NCBI RefSeq assembly: GCF_017916515.1
Contig: NZ_JAFMTA010000001.1
Location: 248,001 to 312,000, forward strand
DNA length: 64,000 bases
Direction of reading: 5' to 3'
Source of the DNA: Naasia sp. SYSU D00948
GTDB taxonomy: Bacteria; Actinomycetota; Actinomycetes; Actinomycetales; Microbacteriaceae
The notes under the pieces are model-generated. The model was not told the DNA's origin and ran no database searches. It was given only the letters and a program-made list of their open reading frames with translations. Below, in pieces: positions 8,344 through 17,897 of the stretch (position 1 is its first letter; each line of letters opens with the position of its first letter). The position numbers and the translations under genes were made by a program.

Positions 8344-9665
8344 GCGGCACCTCCCTCGACGGCCGGCTCTTCTGGCCGGGGCGTGAACCGGATGCGGTCG
8401 ATGCGACGGCCGTCCATCCGCACGACGCGCAGGGTCCCGGCCGGGATCAGGACCTCGTCCCCGACGTCGGCGAGGCGCCCGAGCTCGCTGAGGACGTACC
8501 CGGCCACCGTCTCGTAGGGCCCCTCCTCGGGGACCTCCACGCCGGCCTGGTCGAGCAGCTCGTCGGGCCGGAGGCTCCCGGGGAACGACATCGACGTCTT
8601 CGAGCGGACGACGCCCGCGCGGGTCCGGTCGTGCTCGTCGACGAGGTCGCCGACGAGCTCCTCCACGAGGTCCTCGAGGGTGGCGACGCCCGCCGTCCCG
8701 CCGTACTCGTCGACGACGACGGCCATCTGGTAGCCACGCCCGCGCAGCTCCTCGAGGAGGGCGTCGAGCCGCATCGTCTCCGGCACGCGGAGGGCCTCCG
8801 TCTCGAGGGCGCCGACCGGCACGGTGGCGCGCTTCTCCCGCGGCACAGCGACGGCCTGCTTCACGTGGACGAGGCCGACGATCTCGTCGAGTCCGCCGTC
8901 CGTCACGGGGAAGCGGGAGTATCCGGTCCGGCGCGTGAGCTCGATGACGTCGGCGGCGGTGTCCGACCGCTCGAGGCTCGCGATGCGCGGCCGGGGCGTC
9001 ATGACATCCGATGCGGTGTGCTCGGAGAACCCGAGCGTGCGCGTGAGCAGCGTGGCGGTGTCCTGATCGAGCACGCCGGCGGTCGCGGAGCGGCGCACCA
9101 GCGAGCTGAGCTCGTCGGCGCTGCGGGCACCGGACAGCTCCTCCTTCGGCTCGACGCCGAGCGCACGGAGGATCGCGTTCGCCGTGTTGTTGAGCAGCGA
9201 GACCGCGGGGCGGAAGACCGCGGTGAACGCGACCTGGAACGGCACGACGATCTTGGCCGTGGCGCGGGGCACTGAGAGCGCGAGGTTCTTGGGCACGAGC
9301 TCGCCGAAGATCATCGACAGCAGCGTGGCGAGGAGCACTCCGGCGACGGTGCCGATCGGCTCCACGGCGCCCTCCGGAAGCCCGGTGCCGAGGAGCGGCT
9401 CCCGGAGCAGCGCGCTCATGGCGGGCTCCATCGTGTAGCCGGTGAGGAGCGTCGTGATCGTGATGCCGAGCTGCGCGCTGGAGAGGTGGGTGGAGGTCAC
9501 CTTCAGGGCGCCGATGATCGGGCCGAGGTGCCGCTCCCCCTTCGCCTCGCGGGCCTCGAGGTCGCCGCGGTCGAGGTTCACGAGCGCGAACTCGGAGGCG
9601 ACGAAGAAGCCGGTGCCGATGGTCAGCAGGACCCCGACACCGAGCAGCAGCCACTCGGTCAGCAC
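8340..9665 (-). CDS. CNNM/HlyC-family protein with CBS and CorC domains
   Basis: Full-length member, 441 residues: DUF21 membrane domain ([31 protein letters not shown]), CBS pair around residues 215-335 with [21 protein letters not shown], and a CorC/HlyC transporter-associated domain from about residue 350 ([26 protein letters not shown]). The GTG at 9665 (VLTEWLLLG) begins right before the first helix; the frame stays open further upstream but that part is basic and unlike the family. A TATACT hexamer on the minus strand at 9747-9752 could be its -10. It is the paralogue of, and is coupled to, the next gene. Confidence 0.88.
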   Translation of the reverse strand: MLTEWLLLGVGVLLTIGTGFFVASEFALVNLDRGDLEAREAKGERHLGPIIGALKVTSTHLSSAQLGITITTLLTGYTMEPAMSALLREPLLGTGLPEGAVEPIGTVAGVLLATLLSMIFGELVPKNLALSVPRATAKIVVPFQVAFTAVFRPAVSLLNNTANAILRALGVEPKEELSGARSADELSSLVRRSATAGVLDQDTATLLTRTLGFSEHTASDVMTPRPRIASLERSDTAADVIELTRRTGYSRFPVTDGGLDEIVGLVHVKQAVAVPREKRATVPVGALETEALRVPETMRLDALLEELRGRGYQMAVVVDEYGGTAGVATLEDLVEELVGDLVDEHDRTRAGVVRSKTSMSFPGSLRPDELLDQAGVEVPEEGPYETVAGYVLSELGRLADVGDEVLIPAGTLRVVRMDGRRIDRIRFTPRPEEPAVEGGAA

Positions 9666-9965
9666 GGATTCGGCCCCAACCACCGCTCGATGGCGGGGCA
9701 CCTGGTATGGGAGTGGGCGTTCGGGGGGTCGTCCATCGGTCGGACCAGTATACGGAGCGCGGCGGCGCCCCTCGCCGCGCTCGCCCCCGCCGACGGGCCC
9801 GCGCCGCGAACGGCAACCGCAACGACAAACGGCAACCGTGCCCCGTTGCCGTTCGTCGCCCGGGTTGCCGATTCCGCGCCCTCCCCAAGGGCTCGGCGAC
9901 GCGGCTTGCTCGACAGACGCGTGTCTCCGGGGTCCGTCGCCGCCCTGCGCGGGCACCGTGAACAC
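9666..9965. other. Intergenic region between divergent genes
   Basis: 300 bases separate the CNNM gene (leftward) from the AbiEi-like gene (rightward). The stretch holds a candidate minus-strand -10 (TATACT, 9747-9752) and the palindromic repeat copy A at 9812-9869. I see no gene in it: the open frames are arginine/proline-rich and lack start signals. Confidence 0.6.
9812..9869. repeat. Palindromic repeat, copy A (GGCAAC family)
   Basis: Two 25-base arms (9812-9836 and 9845-9869) form an imperfect inverted repeat around an eight-base loop. Each arm starts and ends with GGCAAC/GTTGCC and has a central CGAC/GTCG block. The right arm is followed by GATTCCGC. Copies B (10886-10943) and C (27519-27576) have the same arm length, loop length and similar 3' flank. 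Confidence 0.85.
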
Positions 9966-10883
9966 GTGCTCGTCTACGACCGCCTCGAGACCCCCGCCGG
10001 ACTCGTCGTCACCCATCGCTCGCCGCTCAGCATCGACGAGCTCCGTTCCGTTCAGCGCGACGCCGAGCGCGGGCGACTCGTGAGGCTGCGCCGGGGCGTG
10101 TACGTCGACGCCGATCGCTGGCGGGCAGCGGACCCGGCGTCACGGGCGGTGATGCAGCTTCACGCGTACGCCGCCTCGGCTCCTCGGCCGCCCACCTTCT
10201 GTCATGAGTCGGCCGCCCTCCTGCTCGGGCTCCCGCTCCTGACGCACGACCCGGCCGTGATCCATGTGATGGCCGCCTCGGACTCCGGTGGCCGTCCTTC
10301 CGACGGCGTCCGCCGGCATCGCCCCAAGCTCGCGTTCTGGCCCACCGTCGTCCAGGGTCTCCGGGTCACGCCGCCGGCCGTCACCGTGGTCGATCTCTGC
10401 AGCGCACTGCCGCTGCGGGACGCGGTGGTGGTCGCGGACGCAGCACTGCGATCGGGTGTGCCCCGGGAGGCGCTCGAGATCACGGCGCAGTCGGCGGCGC
10501 GCCGGGGCTCCCGCAAGATCGCGCTCGCCATGGCTCTGGCGTCGCCTCTCTCGGAGTCCGTCGGCGAGTCGCTGAGCCGAGTGACGATCCATGAACTGGG
10601 CCTTCCGGCACCCGTCCTGCAGCACGAGTTCCGGGATCGCCTCGGGTTCATCGGCCGCGTCGACTTCTGGTGGCCGCGCGACCAGGTGATCGGTGAGTTC
10701 GACGGGCAGGTGAAGTACCTGGGACGTCACGAGGAGCGGCCGGAGGTGACCGTGTGGAGGGAGAAGCTCCGCGAGGACCGTCTCGGAGCACTGGGACCTC
10801 GGGTCGTGCGCTGGATATGGCGGGACCTGCAGGAGCCCCGCCGGCTGTTCGCGGCCCTCACCGCCGCCGGCCTCGGCAGGTGA
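9966..10883 (+). CDS. AbiEi-like winged-helix protein with C-terminal DUF559-like nuclease fold
   Basis: 305 residues. The N-terminal part (SIDELRSVQRDAERGRLVRL followed by RRGVYVD) looks like the winged-helix 'AbiEi antitoxin' start, and the CHESAALLLGLPL block is typical of that family. The C-terminal 100 residues resemble the DUF559/Vsr-like PD-(D/E)XK fold: GRVDFWW, then IGEFDGQVKYL as a possible E-x-K element, then WREKLREDRLGALG and VVRWIWRDL. No AbiEii-type toxin gene lies beside it, so toxin-antitoxin function is not supported here. Proteins of this layout are common in actinobacteria with unknown role. GTG 9966 is chosen as the start closest to the conserved domain. The gene is bracketed by palindromic repeats A and B. 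Confidence 0.75.
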   Translation: MLVYDRLETPAGLVVTHRSPLSIDELRSVQRDAERGRLVRLRRGVYVDADRWRAADPASRAVMQLHAYAASAPRPPTFCHESAALLLGLPLLTHDPAVIHVMAASDSGGRPSDGVRRHRPKLAFWPTVVQGLRVTPPAVTVVDLCSALPLRDAVVVADAALRSGVPREALEITAQSAARRGSRKIALAMALASPLSESVGESLSRVTIHELGLPAPVLQHEFRDRLGFIGRVDFWWPRDQVIGEFDGQVKYLGRHEERPEVTVWREKLREDRLGALGPRVVRWIWRDLQEPRRLFAALTAAGLGR

Positions 10884-10885
10884 CC

Positions 10886-10943
10886 GGCAACGCCGGCGAC
10901 AAAGGGCAACGGTGTGCGGTTGCCCTTTGTCGCTGGCGTTGCC
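10886..10943. repeat. Palindromic repeat, copy B (GGCAAC family)
   Basis: Arms 10886-10910 and 10919-10943 are inverted copies with one mismatch in 25, around the loop GGTGTGCG. It begins two bases after the stop of the AbiEi-like gene and could act as its terminator hairpin, though no T-tract follows. The 3' flank ATTTCCGC resembles that of the other copies. Confidence 0.88.
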
Positions 10944-10969
10944 ATTTCCGCAGCAGGAACACGGCGCCG

Positions 10970-12406
10970 CTACCAGGAGACGGGGAGCGCCTTGCCCTCC
11001 TCGTAGCCCGCCGCGGACTGGATGCCGACGCGGGCCCGCTGCTGGAACTCCTCGACCGTGCGGGCGCCCGCGTACGTGAAGGACGAGCGGACGCCGGACG
11101 TGATCATGTCGAGGAGGTCCTCCACCGAGGGGCGGAGGGGGTCCAGGTAGATGCTCGACGCCGAGATCCCCTCCGCGAAGAGCTCGCGGCGCGCCAGCTC
11201 GTACGGGTCGAGGCGGCCGAAGCGCTCGCGCACCGCCCGGGTGGACGCCATGCCCCAGCTGAGCTTGTAGACGCGGCCGTCGGCATCCGTCTCGAGCTTG
11301 CCCGGCGCCTCGATCGTGCCCGCGAACCAGGAGCCGATCATCACCGACGCGGCTCCCGCGGCGAGCGCGAGGGCGACGTCGCGCGGGTACCGGACGCCAC
11401 CGTCCGCCCACACGGTGACGCCGAGCTCCCGGGCGGCCTCGGCGGTCTCCAGCACGGCGGAGAACTGGGGGCGGCCGACCGCGGTCATCATCCGCGTCGT
11501 GCACATGGCGCCGGGGCCGACGCCGACCTTGACGATGTGCGCGCCGGCCTCCGCGAGGTCCCGGACGCCGTCGGCGGTCACGACGTTCCCCGCCACGAGC
11601 GGGATGTCGAGCTCCAGGGCGCGGATCGCCGCGAGCGCGCGCAGCATCCCCTCCTGGTGTCCGTGCGCGGTGTCGATGACGAGGACGTCGACCCCGGCGG
11701 CGGCGAGTGCCTGCGCCTTCGCCGCGGGATCGCCGTTGATGCCGACGGCCGCGGCGACCTTGAGGCGGCCGGACGCGTCGACCGCCGGTGCGTAGATGGC
11801 GCCGCGGACCGCGCCGAGCCGGCTCATGGCGCCGACCACGCGGCCGCGGCTGAGCACGGGCGCGAAGGTGAGGCCGGCCGTCGCCATCGCCTCGAACGTG
11901 GCTCGCGGCGAGTCGAGGTCCTCGGCCTCGAGGGATGCGCTGCGCCCGTGCACGAGATCCCCGAGCCGCGCGTCCTCGAGGGCGGTGCCGAGCCGCGTCG
12001 CCGGCACCACGCCGACGAGCTCCTCACCGTCGACCACGACGATCCCATGCCCCTCGAGGGGCGGGAGGAGCTCTCGTGCCGCGGCGACGGTGGCGCCCGG
12101 CGGAAGCACATGCGCGCTGTCGTACGCGATCGGCTGCTCCTTCACCCAGCGGATCGCGGCGTCCAGCTCCTGAAGGGGCATGTCCTGCGGCAGGACGCCG
12201 AGGCCGCCGCGCCGGGCGAGGGTCGCCGCGAGCCGGGGGCCGGTCACGGAGTTCATGTTCGCCGACACGATGGGCAGTGTCGCGCCGGTGCCATCGGGCG
12301 GCGCGAGGGAGACGTCGAGCCGGCTCGGCACGTCCGACCGGCTGGGCACGAGGAACACGTCGGAGTAGGTCAGCTCATGGCTCGGGGCGGCTCCGAGGAA
12401 CTGCAT
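10970..12406 (-). CDS. guaB1: GuaB1-family IMP dehydrogenase-related protein (probable GMP reductase)
   Basis: 478 residues with the IMPDH/GMPR TIM barrel (LTYSDVFLVPSRSDV, SANMNSVTG, VVIDTAHGH-type segment LVIDTAHGHQEG), a CBS pair inserted at about residues 95-210, and the active-site loop GPGAMCTTRMM with Cys near residue 301. Work on the mycobacterial orthologue assigns GMP reductase rather than IMP dehydrogenase activity to GuaB1; the same activity here is inference. The start at ATG 12406 is preferred over GTG 12415: TAGCGT sits seven bases before the ATG, the leaderless spacing seen elsewhere. It is transcribed divergently from kgd. Confidence 0.9.
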   Translation of the reverse strand: MQFLGAAPSHELTYSDVFLVPSRSDVPSRLDVSLAPPDGTGATLPIVSANMNSVTGPRLAATLARRGGLGVLPQDMPLQELDAAIRWVKEQPIAYDSAHVLPPGATVAAARELLPPLEGHGIVVVDGEELVGVVPATRLGTALEDARLGDLVHGRSASLEAEDLDSPRATFEAMATAGLTFAPVLSRGRVVGAMSRLGAVRGAIYAPAVDASGRLKVAAAVGINGDPAAKAQALAAAGVDVLVIDTAHGHQEGMLRALAAIRALELDIPLVAGNVVTADGVRDLAEAGAHIVKVGVGPGAMCTTRMMTAVGRPQFSAVLETAEAARELGVTVWADGGVRYPRDVALALAAGAASVMIGSWFAGTIEAPGKLETDADGRVYKLSWGMASTRAVRERFGRLDPYELARRELFAEGISASSIYLDPLRPSVEDLLDMITSGVRSSFTYAGARTVEEFQQRARVGIQSAAGYEEGKALPVSW

Positions 12407-12413
12407 ACCGCCC

Positions 12414-12419
12414 ACGCTA
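12414..12419 (-). promoter_or_regulatory. -10 element of guaB1 (TAGCGT, leaderless spacing)
   Basis: On the minus strand TAGCGT is followed by seven bases and the ATG at 12406. It decides the guaB1 start against the upstream GTG. Confidence 0.5.
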
Positions 12420-12458
12420 TCTCCCGGCGAGGGGACAGCCGACTCAGGGCCTGAGGGT

Positions 12459-12464
12459 TAGGCT
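12459..12464 (+). promoter_or_regulatory. Candidate -10 element of kgd (TAGGCT)
   Basis: TAGGCT lies 45 bases before the kgd GTG, giving a short leader of about 40 bases that contains a GAGG Shine-Dalgarno four bases before the start. No convincing -35 hexamer is visible. Confidence 0.35.
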
Positions 12465-12509
12465 GGAGCACCGGACGAGGACCCGATCGACGAGAGTGGG
12501 CGAGGCACC

Positions 12510-15500
12510 GTGTCAAGTCAATTGACCGGAACGGATGAGGGTGCCGCCGCGGAGTTCGGCGCAAACGAATGGCTCGTGGACGAGCTGTACGAGCGCTACC
12601 AGGCGGACAAGAACAGCGTGGACCGGTCGTGGTGGCCGATCCTCGAGAGCTACCACCCGGTGGAGACGCATACCGCTGAGGGAATCCTCCCCGGCGGGTC
12701 CATCAGCCCCCCGGAGGTGCCCGAGGCGCCCGGCACCGAGCCGGGCGGTCCCGCGGAGCCGCCGGCGCCCTATCCCAGCGAGCCGCTCGCCCCGAACCCG
12801 AGCGAGCCCACCGTGCCGCTGCCGCCGGACCCCGAGCCGCAGCCCGACCGCGGTCAATCCGGAGGCAGCGCAGCCCCCGCCGCCGAGGCTCCGAGCGCGT
12901 CCCCGAACGGGCAGGCCCCTGCTGCGCAGCCGGCGCCCGCTTCCCAGCAGACCCCCGCCCCGAAGCCGCCGAGCGGCGAGCCCGCGTCGGCACAGCAGGC
13001 CGCCCCGGCGGTCGAGGCGCGCACCACGTCGATGGCCCCGCGCGCTCAGCCGATCCCGGCGGACGCTCCTGCCGTGAAGGTGCAGTCGCAGGAGGCCGCC
13101 GAGGACGTCACCACGCCCCTGCGCGGCATGGCGAAGACGCTCTCGGTCAACATGGACCAGAGCCTCACCATCCCGACCGCGACGAGCGTCCGCACGATCC
13201 CGGCGAAGCTGATGATCGACAACCGGATCGTCATCAACAACCACCTCGGTCGCACCCGCGGCGGCAAGATCTCGTTCACGCATCTCATCGGCTGGGCGAT
13301 CGTGCAGGTGCTCAAGGACTTCCCGAGCCAGAACGTGCACTACGCCGAGGTCGACGGCAAGCCGAGCGTCGTCCAGCCCGCCCATGTCGGGCTCGGCATC
13401 GCGATCGACATCCCGAAGCCCGACGGGACCCGCGCTCTGCTCGTGCCGAGCATCAAGCGCGCGGACACCATGAACTTCGGCGAGTTCATCGCCGCCTACG
13501 AGGACCTCGTCCGCAAGGCGCGCGCGAACAAGCTGGAGGCGGCCGACTTCCAAGGCACGACGATCTCGCTCACGAACCCGGGCGGCATCGGCACGGTCCA
13601 CTCCGTGCCGCGCCTCATGAAGGGGCAGGGCGCCATCATCGGCGCCGGCGCGCTCGAGTACCCGGCCGAGTTCCAGGGCTCGAGCGAGACGACGCTCGTC
13701 GACCTTGGCATCGGCAAGACGATCACGCTGACCTCGACCTACGACCACCGGGTCATCCAGGGTGCCGGCTCCGGCGAGTTCCTCAAGCTGGTGCACGAGC
13801 TGCTGATCGGCAAGAGGGGCTTCTACGACGAGATCTTCGCGGCGCTGCGCATCCCGTACGCCCCGATCCGCTGGAACCCGGACATCCACGTCGACCTCTC
13901 GGGCATGGTGTCGAAGACGGCGCGCGTGCAGGAGCTCATCAACTCCTACCGGGTGCGCGGCCACCTCATGGCCGACACCGACCCGCTGGAGTACCGCCAG
14001 CGCTCGCACCCCGACCTGGAGATCGAGCAGCACGGCCTGACGTTCTGGGATCTCGACCGCGAGTTCGTCGTGGGCGGGTTCGGCGGGCGCCGGTCGGCGA
14101 AGCTGCGCGACGTCCTCGGCATCCTGCGCGACTCCTACTGCCGCACGGTCGGCCTCGAGTACATGCACATCCAGGTGCCCGCGCAGCGCAAGTGGATCCA
14201 GGACAAGGTCGAGCGCCCGTACGTCAAGCCGACGCACGACGAGCAGATGCGGATCCTCAGCAAGCTCAACGAGGCCGAGGCGTTCGAGACGTTCCTGCAG
14301 ACGAAGTACGTCGGCCAGAAGCGGTTCAGCCTCGAGGGCTCGGAGTCGCTGATCTCCCTGCTCGACACGATGATCCAGGGCGCCGCCGAGGAGGGCCTGT
14401 CCGAGGTCGGCATCGGCATGGCGCACCGCGGCCGGCTGAACGTGCTGACCAACATCGCGGGCAAGACCTACGGACAGATCTTCCGCGAGTTCGAGGGCAC
14501 CCAGGACCCGAAGACGGTCCAGGGCTCCGGCGACGTGAAGTACCACCTCGGGACCGAGGGCTCCTACCAGGGCGTCGACGGGACCACCATCCCCGTCTAC
14601 CTGGCGGCGAACCCCTCCCACCTGGAGGCGGTCGACCCAGTGCTCGAGGGCATCGTCCGCGCCAAGCAGGACCGGGACGCTCCGGGCACCTTCGCGGTGC
14701 TCCCGATCCTGATCCACGGCGACGCGGCGATGGCCGGGCAGGGCGTGGTCCTGGAGACGCTCCAGATGTCCCAGCTCCGCGCGTACCGCACCGGCGGCAC
14801 GATCCACATCGTGGTCAACAACCAGGTGGGCTTCACGACCGCGCCGAAGGAGTCCCGCTCCTCGATCTACGCGACGGATGTCGCCAAGACGATCCAGTCG
14901 CCGATCTTCCACGTGAACGGCGACGACCCCGAGGCCGTCTCGCGGGTCGCGGAGCTCGCGTTCCAGTTCCGCCAGGCGTTCCACAAGGACGTCGTCATCG
15001 ACCTCGTCTGCTACCGGCGGCGCGGGCACAACGAGGGCGACGACCCGTCGATGACTCAGCCGCTGATGTACAACCTCATCGAGGCCAAGCGCAGCGTCCG
15101 GAAGCTCTACACCGAGGCGCTCGTCGGCCGCGGCGACATCACCCAGGAGGAGTACGACCGGGCGCACCGCGACTTCCAGGGCCGGCTCGAGCGCGCCTTC
15201 GCCGAGACGCACGAGGCGCAGACCGCTCCGGAGGCCAAGCAGATCAGCGAGGCCTTCGAGGGCAACGCCGAGGAGACCGGCGGGCAGCCGGAGTCCACGG
15301 CCGTGGCGGAGTCCGTCATCCAGCTCATCGGCGACGCGCACGAGAACCGGCCGGCCGGCTTCACGGTGCACCCGAAGCTCGAGGCGCTCCTCAAGAAGCG
15401 GTACGAGATGAGCCGCGCCGGCGGCATCGACTGGGCGTTCGGCGAGCTGCTGGGCATCGGATCCCTGCTCATCGAGGGCAGGCCGGTCCGGATGGTCGGG

Positions 15501-16448
15501 CAGGACACGCGGCGCGGCACCTTCACCCAGCGGCACGCGGTGTTCCACGACCGGGTGAACGGCCAGGAGTGGCTGCCCCTGTCGAACCTCGCGGAGAACC
15601 AGGCGAAGTTCTGGATCTACGACTCCCTGCTCAGCGAGTATGCGGCGATGGGCTTCGAGTACGGCTACTCGGTGGAGCGGGAGGACGCGCTCGTGCTCTG
15701 GGAGGCGCAGTTCGGCGACTTCGTCAACGGCGCCCAGATCATCGTGGACGAGTTCGTGACGTCCGCCGAGCAGAAGTGGGGCCAGCACTCCTCGGTCGTG
15801 CTGCTGCTGCCGCACGGCTACGAGGGCCAGGGCCCCGACCACAGCTCCGCCCGCATCGAGCGGTTCCTGCAGCTGTGCGCCGAGGACAACATGACCGTCG
15901 CGCAGCCGTCCACGCCGGCGTCGTACTTCCACCTGCTGCGCCGCCAGGCCTACGCGCAGCCGAGGCGTCCGCTCGTGGTCTTCACGCCGAAGTCGATGCT
16001 GCGGCTCCGCGGGGCGACCAGCGACGTGAGCGACTTCACGAACGGCCGCTTCGAGCCGGTCATCGACGACGCCCGCATCACCGACCGGTCGGGCGTGCGG
16101 AAGGTCGTCCTGCACTCGGGCAAGTTGCACTACGACCTCAAGGCGGAGCTCGCCAAGCGCGAGGACGCCCTGTCGGTCGCACTGGTCCGGGTCGAGCAGT
16201 ACTACCCGGTGCCCGAGGACGAGCTGAACGAGATCCTCGGCTCCTACCCCGACGCGGAGCTCGTGTGGGCCCAGGAGGAGCCGGAGAACCAGGGCGCCTG
16301 GCCGCTCGTCTGCGTGACGGCGGCGAGCCGGCTGAAGGACCGGACGATCTCGGTCGTCGCGCGGCCCGCCGCAGCCTCCCCGGCCGCGGGCTCCGCCAAG
16401 CGCCACGCGATCGAGCAGGCGGACCTCATCCGCAGGGCGCTCGCCTGA
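12510..16448 (+). CDS. kgd: Multifunctional 2-oxoglutarate decarboxylase/dehydrogenase E1-E2 (Kgd)
   Basis: 1312-residue TCA-cycle enzyme of the actinobacterial type, joining a lipoate-transferase-like E2 catalytic domain to the thiamine-dependent E1. Order: N-terminal helix ([16 protein letters not shown]), a Pro/Ala-rich linker over about residues 60-185, an acyltransferase core at about 195-445 with [15 protein letters not shown] (catalytic His near 413), and E1 from about 470 with [11 protein letters not shown], the GDAAMAGQG and [10 protein letters not shown] thiamine/Mg site near 737-770 and [16 protein letters not shown]. The lipoyl-bearing E2 and E3 come from elsewhere. The start GTG 12510 follows GAGG; the gene ends before a strong terminator. 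In mycobacteria the enzyme is controlled by GarA; nothing here shows whether that applies. Confidence 0.97.
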   Translation: MSSQLTGTDEGAAAEFGANEWLVDELYERYQADKNSVDRSWWPILESYHPVETHTAEGILPGGSISPPEVPEAPGTEPGGPAEPPAPYPSEPLAPNPSEPTVPLPPDPEPQPDRGQSGGSAAPAAEAPSASPNGQAPAAQPAPASQQTPAPKPPSGEPASAQQAAPAVEARTTSMAPRAQPIPADAPAVKVQSQEAAEDVTTPLRGMAKTLSVNMDQSLTIPTATSVRTIPAKLMIDNRIVINNHLGRTRGGKISFTHLIGWAIVQVLKDFPSQNVHYAEVDGKPSVVQPAHVGLGIAIDIPKPDGTRALLVPSIKRADTMNFGEFIAAYEDLVRKARANKLEAADFQGTTISLTNPGGIGTVHSVPRLMKGQGAIIGAGALEYPAEFQGSSETTLVDLGIGKTITLTSTYDHRVIQGAGSGEFLKLVHELLIGKRGFYDEIFAALRIPYAPIRWNPDIHVDLSGMVSKTARVQELINSYRVRGHLMADTDPLEYRQRSHPDLEIEQHGLTFWDLDREFVVGGFGGRRSAKLRDVLGILRDSYCRTVGLEYMHIQVPAQRKWIQDKVERPYVKPTHDEQMRILSKLNEAEAFETFLQTKYVGQKRFSLEGSESLISLLDTMIQGAAEEGLSEVGIGMAHRGRLNVLTNIAGKTYGQIFREFEGTQDPKTVQGSGDVKYHLGTEGSYQGVDGTTIPVYLAANPSHLEAVDPVLEGIVRAKQDRDAPGTFAVLPILIHGDAAMAGQGVVLETLQMSQLRAYRTGGTIHIVVNNQVGFTTAPKESRSSIYATDVAKTIQSPIFHVNGDDPEAVSRVAELAFQFRQAFHKDVVIDLVCYRRRGHNEGDDPSMTQPLMYNLIEAKRSVRKLYTEALVGRGDITQEEYDRAHRDFQGRLERAFAETHEAQTAPEAKQISEAFEGNAEETGGQPESTAVAESVIQLIGDAHENRPAGFTVHPKLEALLKKRYEMSRAGGIDWAFGELLGIGSLLIEGRPVRMVGQDTRRGTFTQRHAVFHDRVNGQEWLPLSNLAENQAKFWIYDSLLSEYAAMGFEYGYSVEREDALVLWEAQFGDFVNGAQIIVDEFVTSAEQKWGQHSSVVLLLPHGYEGQGPDHSSARIERFLQLCAEDNMTVAQPSTPASYFHLLRRQAYAQPRRPLVVFTPKSMLRLRGATSDVSDFTNGRFEPVIDDARITDRSGVRKVVLHSGKLHYDLKAELAKREDALSVALVRVEQYYPVPEDELNEILGSYPDAELVWAQEEPENQGAWPLVCVTAASRLKDRTISVVARPAAASPAAGSAKRHAIEQADLIRRALA

Positions 16449-16468
16449 TCGACGAGCAAGCCCGAGAC

Positions 16469-16502
16469 GCAGAAAGCCCCGCCGGAAGGCGGGGCTTTCT
16501 GC
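16469..16502 (+). terminator. Rho-independent-type terminator of kgd
   Basis: A perfect 15-bp stem (16469-16483 with 16488-16502) around the loop GGAA, 20 bases after the kgd stop. The stem is flanked by A-rich and T-rich ends (AGAAAGC / GCTTTCT) so it could work in both directions. The following 138 bases up to rsrA show no gene. Confidence 0.85.
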
Positions 16503-16640
16503 ATGAGCGGCGGCGTGCAGCCGGGCATCGGCCGTTCACGGCGCCGCGCCGCAGCGGCGGGCTTCGCGGTCGCTCGCTGGGAGACTCGACGAGGGATGCG
16601 GCACTGCACCCTCAGCGGTCGCCCTGCGGCGCCGCCGGTG

Positions 16641-16883
16641 TCAGTGGGTGGCGGTCAGGGCCCGGAGCCGGCCGAGCACCTGGACGCGCAGCTCCTCCGG
16701 AGCCGTGTCCTTGCACGCCCGCTTGACGGCCTCGGTGAGGACCACGCCCACCCGGTGCTCGCCCGCGCAGTCGACGCAGTTCTCCATATGCTCGCGGATG
16801 TCCGCGGCGTCCTCGCCGCGGAGCTCGTTGTGCAGGTACTCCTCGAGTTCGGCCTTGGCCTTCTCGCAGCCGCAGTCGGTCAT
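16641..16883 (-). CDS. rsrA: Zinc-binding anti-sigma factor RsrA (mycothiol system)
   Basis: 80-residue redox-sensing partner of SigR. It carries CGCEKAK near the N terminus and the ZAS motif HMENCVDC (H-x3-C-x2-C). In Streptomyces and Mycobacterium relatives, thiol oxidation expels zinc, forms a disulfide and frees the sigma factor. The ATG at 16883 overlaps the sigR stop as ATGA, the usual coupling that keeps the two at matched levels. Confidence 0.93.
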   Translation of the reverse strand: MTDCGCEKAKAELEEYLHNELRGEDAADIREHMENCVDCAGEHRVGVVLTEAVKRACKDTAPEELRVQVLGRLRALTATH

Positions 16884-17803
16884 TCCTCCGCTCCGTCCTT
16901 CTTCGGGGAGCGCCGTCTCGACGGCGCCCCGACCTGGATGCCGCGCTCGCGCGCGTAGTCTCCCAGCAGCTCCCGCAGCAGCCGCCTGCCGCGATGCAGC
17001 CGGCTCATCACCGTGCCGACCGGGGTCTTCATGATGTCGGCGATCTCCTGGTAGGAAAAGCCCTCCACGTCCGCGAGGTAGACCGCGAGACGGAAGTCCT
17101 CGGGCACCGCCTGCAGGGCGTCCTTGACCGCGGAGTCCGGGAGATGGTCGATCGCCTCCGCCTCGGCGGACCGGCTCACAGGCGCGGTCGCCGACTCCGC
17201 CGTGCCCAGCTGCCAGTCCTCGAGGTCGTCGATCGTCCCCTGATACGGGTCGCGCTGCTTCTTGCGGTAGCTGTTGATGAACGTGTTGGTGAGGATCCGG
17301 TACAGCCAGGCCTTGAGGTTCGTGCCCTGCTGGAACTGCCGGAACGCGGAGAACGCCTTGACGAACGTCTCCTGCACGAGGTCCTGCGCGTCGGCCGGGT
17401 TGCGGGTCATCCTCATCCCCGCCGCGTAGAGCTGGTCGAGGTACGGCAGCGCCTGCGCCTCGAAGAGGGCCCGCAGGTCGGCGGGGGCCTCCGCCTCCTC
17501 GATCGCCTCGACGATCGTCTCCTCGGCCTCCGCCTCGACGGCCGCGGTCTCGTCGCCCGCGGCATCCTCGTCCGCGAGCACCTCGCCCTCCGCGAGCTCC
17601 TCGTCGGCGGCCAGGTCGTCGCCCAGCTCCTCCTCGACAGGGGCGTCCTCGGCGAGCTCCTCGTCGGCGGCGAGCTCCTCGTCAGCGGCGACGTCCGTCA
17701 CCAGCGACTCGAGCACGTCCCTCTCGTCATCCTCCGGGTCGGCGAGACCCTGGTCGGACGGTCCGGCAGAACCCGGCTCGGACGGGTCGGTCGCGCTGCT
17801 CAT
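16880..17803 (-). CDS. sigR: ECF sigma factor SigR/SigH (thiol-oxidative stress) with long acidic N-terminal extension
   Basis: Directs transcription of the thiol stress regulon and is held by RsrA. Region 2 ([35 protein letters not shown]) and region 4 ([33 protein letters not shown]) are canonical. Unlike the usual 200-230 residues, this product has 307 because about 108 residues precede region 2; they are almost free of hydrophobic clusters and hold three near-repeats of [13 protein letters not shown] type. The ATG at 17803 gives [10 protein letters not shown]; a GTG at 17851, preceded by AAGGGAGG at good spacing, would add 16 residues and may be the true start. Streptomyces sigR also has a longer, unstable isoform, so the extension may matter for turnover (inference). 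Confidence 0.9.
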   Translation of the reverse strand: MSSATDPSEPGSAGPSDQGLADPEDDERDVLESLVTDVAADEELAADEELAEDAPVEEELGDDLAADEELAEGEVLADEDAAGDETAAVEAEAEETIVEAIEEAEAPADLRALFEAQALPYLDQLYAAGMRMTRNPADAQDLVQETFVKAFSAFRQFQQGTNLKAWLYRILTNTFINSYRKKQRDPYQGTIDDLEDWQLGTAESATAPVSRSAEAEAIDHLPDSAVKDALQAVPEDFRLAVYLADVEGFSYQEIADIMKTPVGTVMSRLHRGRRLLRELLGDYARERGIQVGAPSRRRSPKKDGAEE

Positions 17804-17883
17804 CGAGGGCCAGCTTAGTTCGGGCGCGAGTGTGGGCATGGTGAGTGTCACGCACCCCTCCCTTCGCTGTCCGATACCGCCGT

Positions 17884-17889
17884 TATCCT
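17884..17889 (+). promoter_or_regulatory. Candidate -10 element of aroA (TATCCT)
   Basis: TATCCT ends eight bases before the ATG at 17898, close to the leaderless spacing of other genes here. The aroA and sigR starts are less than 100 bases apart and diverge. Confidence 0.35.
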
Positions 17890-17897
17890 GGGAACCG

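Noticed and set aside
9966-10883. Complete AbiE toxin-antitoxin system
   Set aside because: No nucleotidyltransferase toxin (AbiEii) gene lies on either side; the flanking genes are CNNM and GuaB1.
12513-16406. Open frame of about 1300 codons antisense to kgd
   Set aside because: It mirrors kgd codon by codon, is Arg/Leu/Val/Asp-rich without domains, and is explained by GC-rich third positions in the real gene.
16503-16640. Possible small gene between kgd and rsrA
   Set aside because: The ATG at 16503 opens a frame that runs into rsrA on the opposite strand, without ribosome site or recognisable product.
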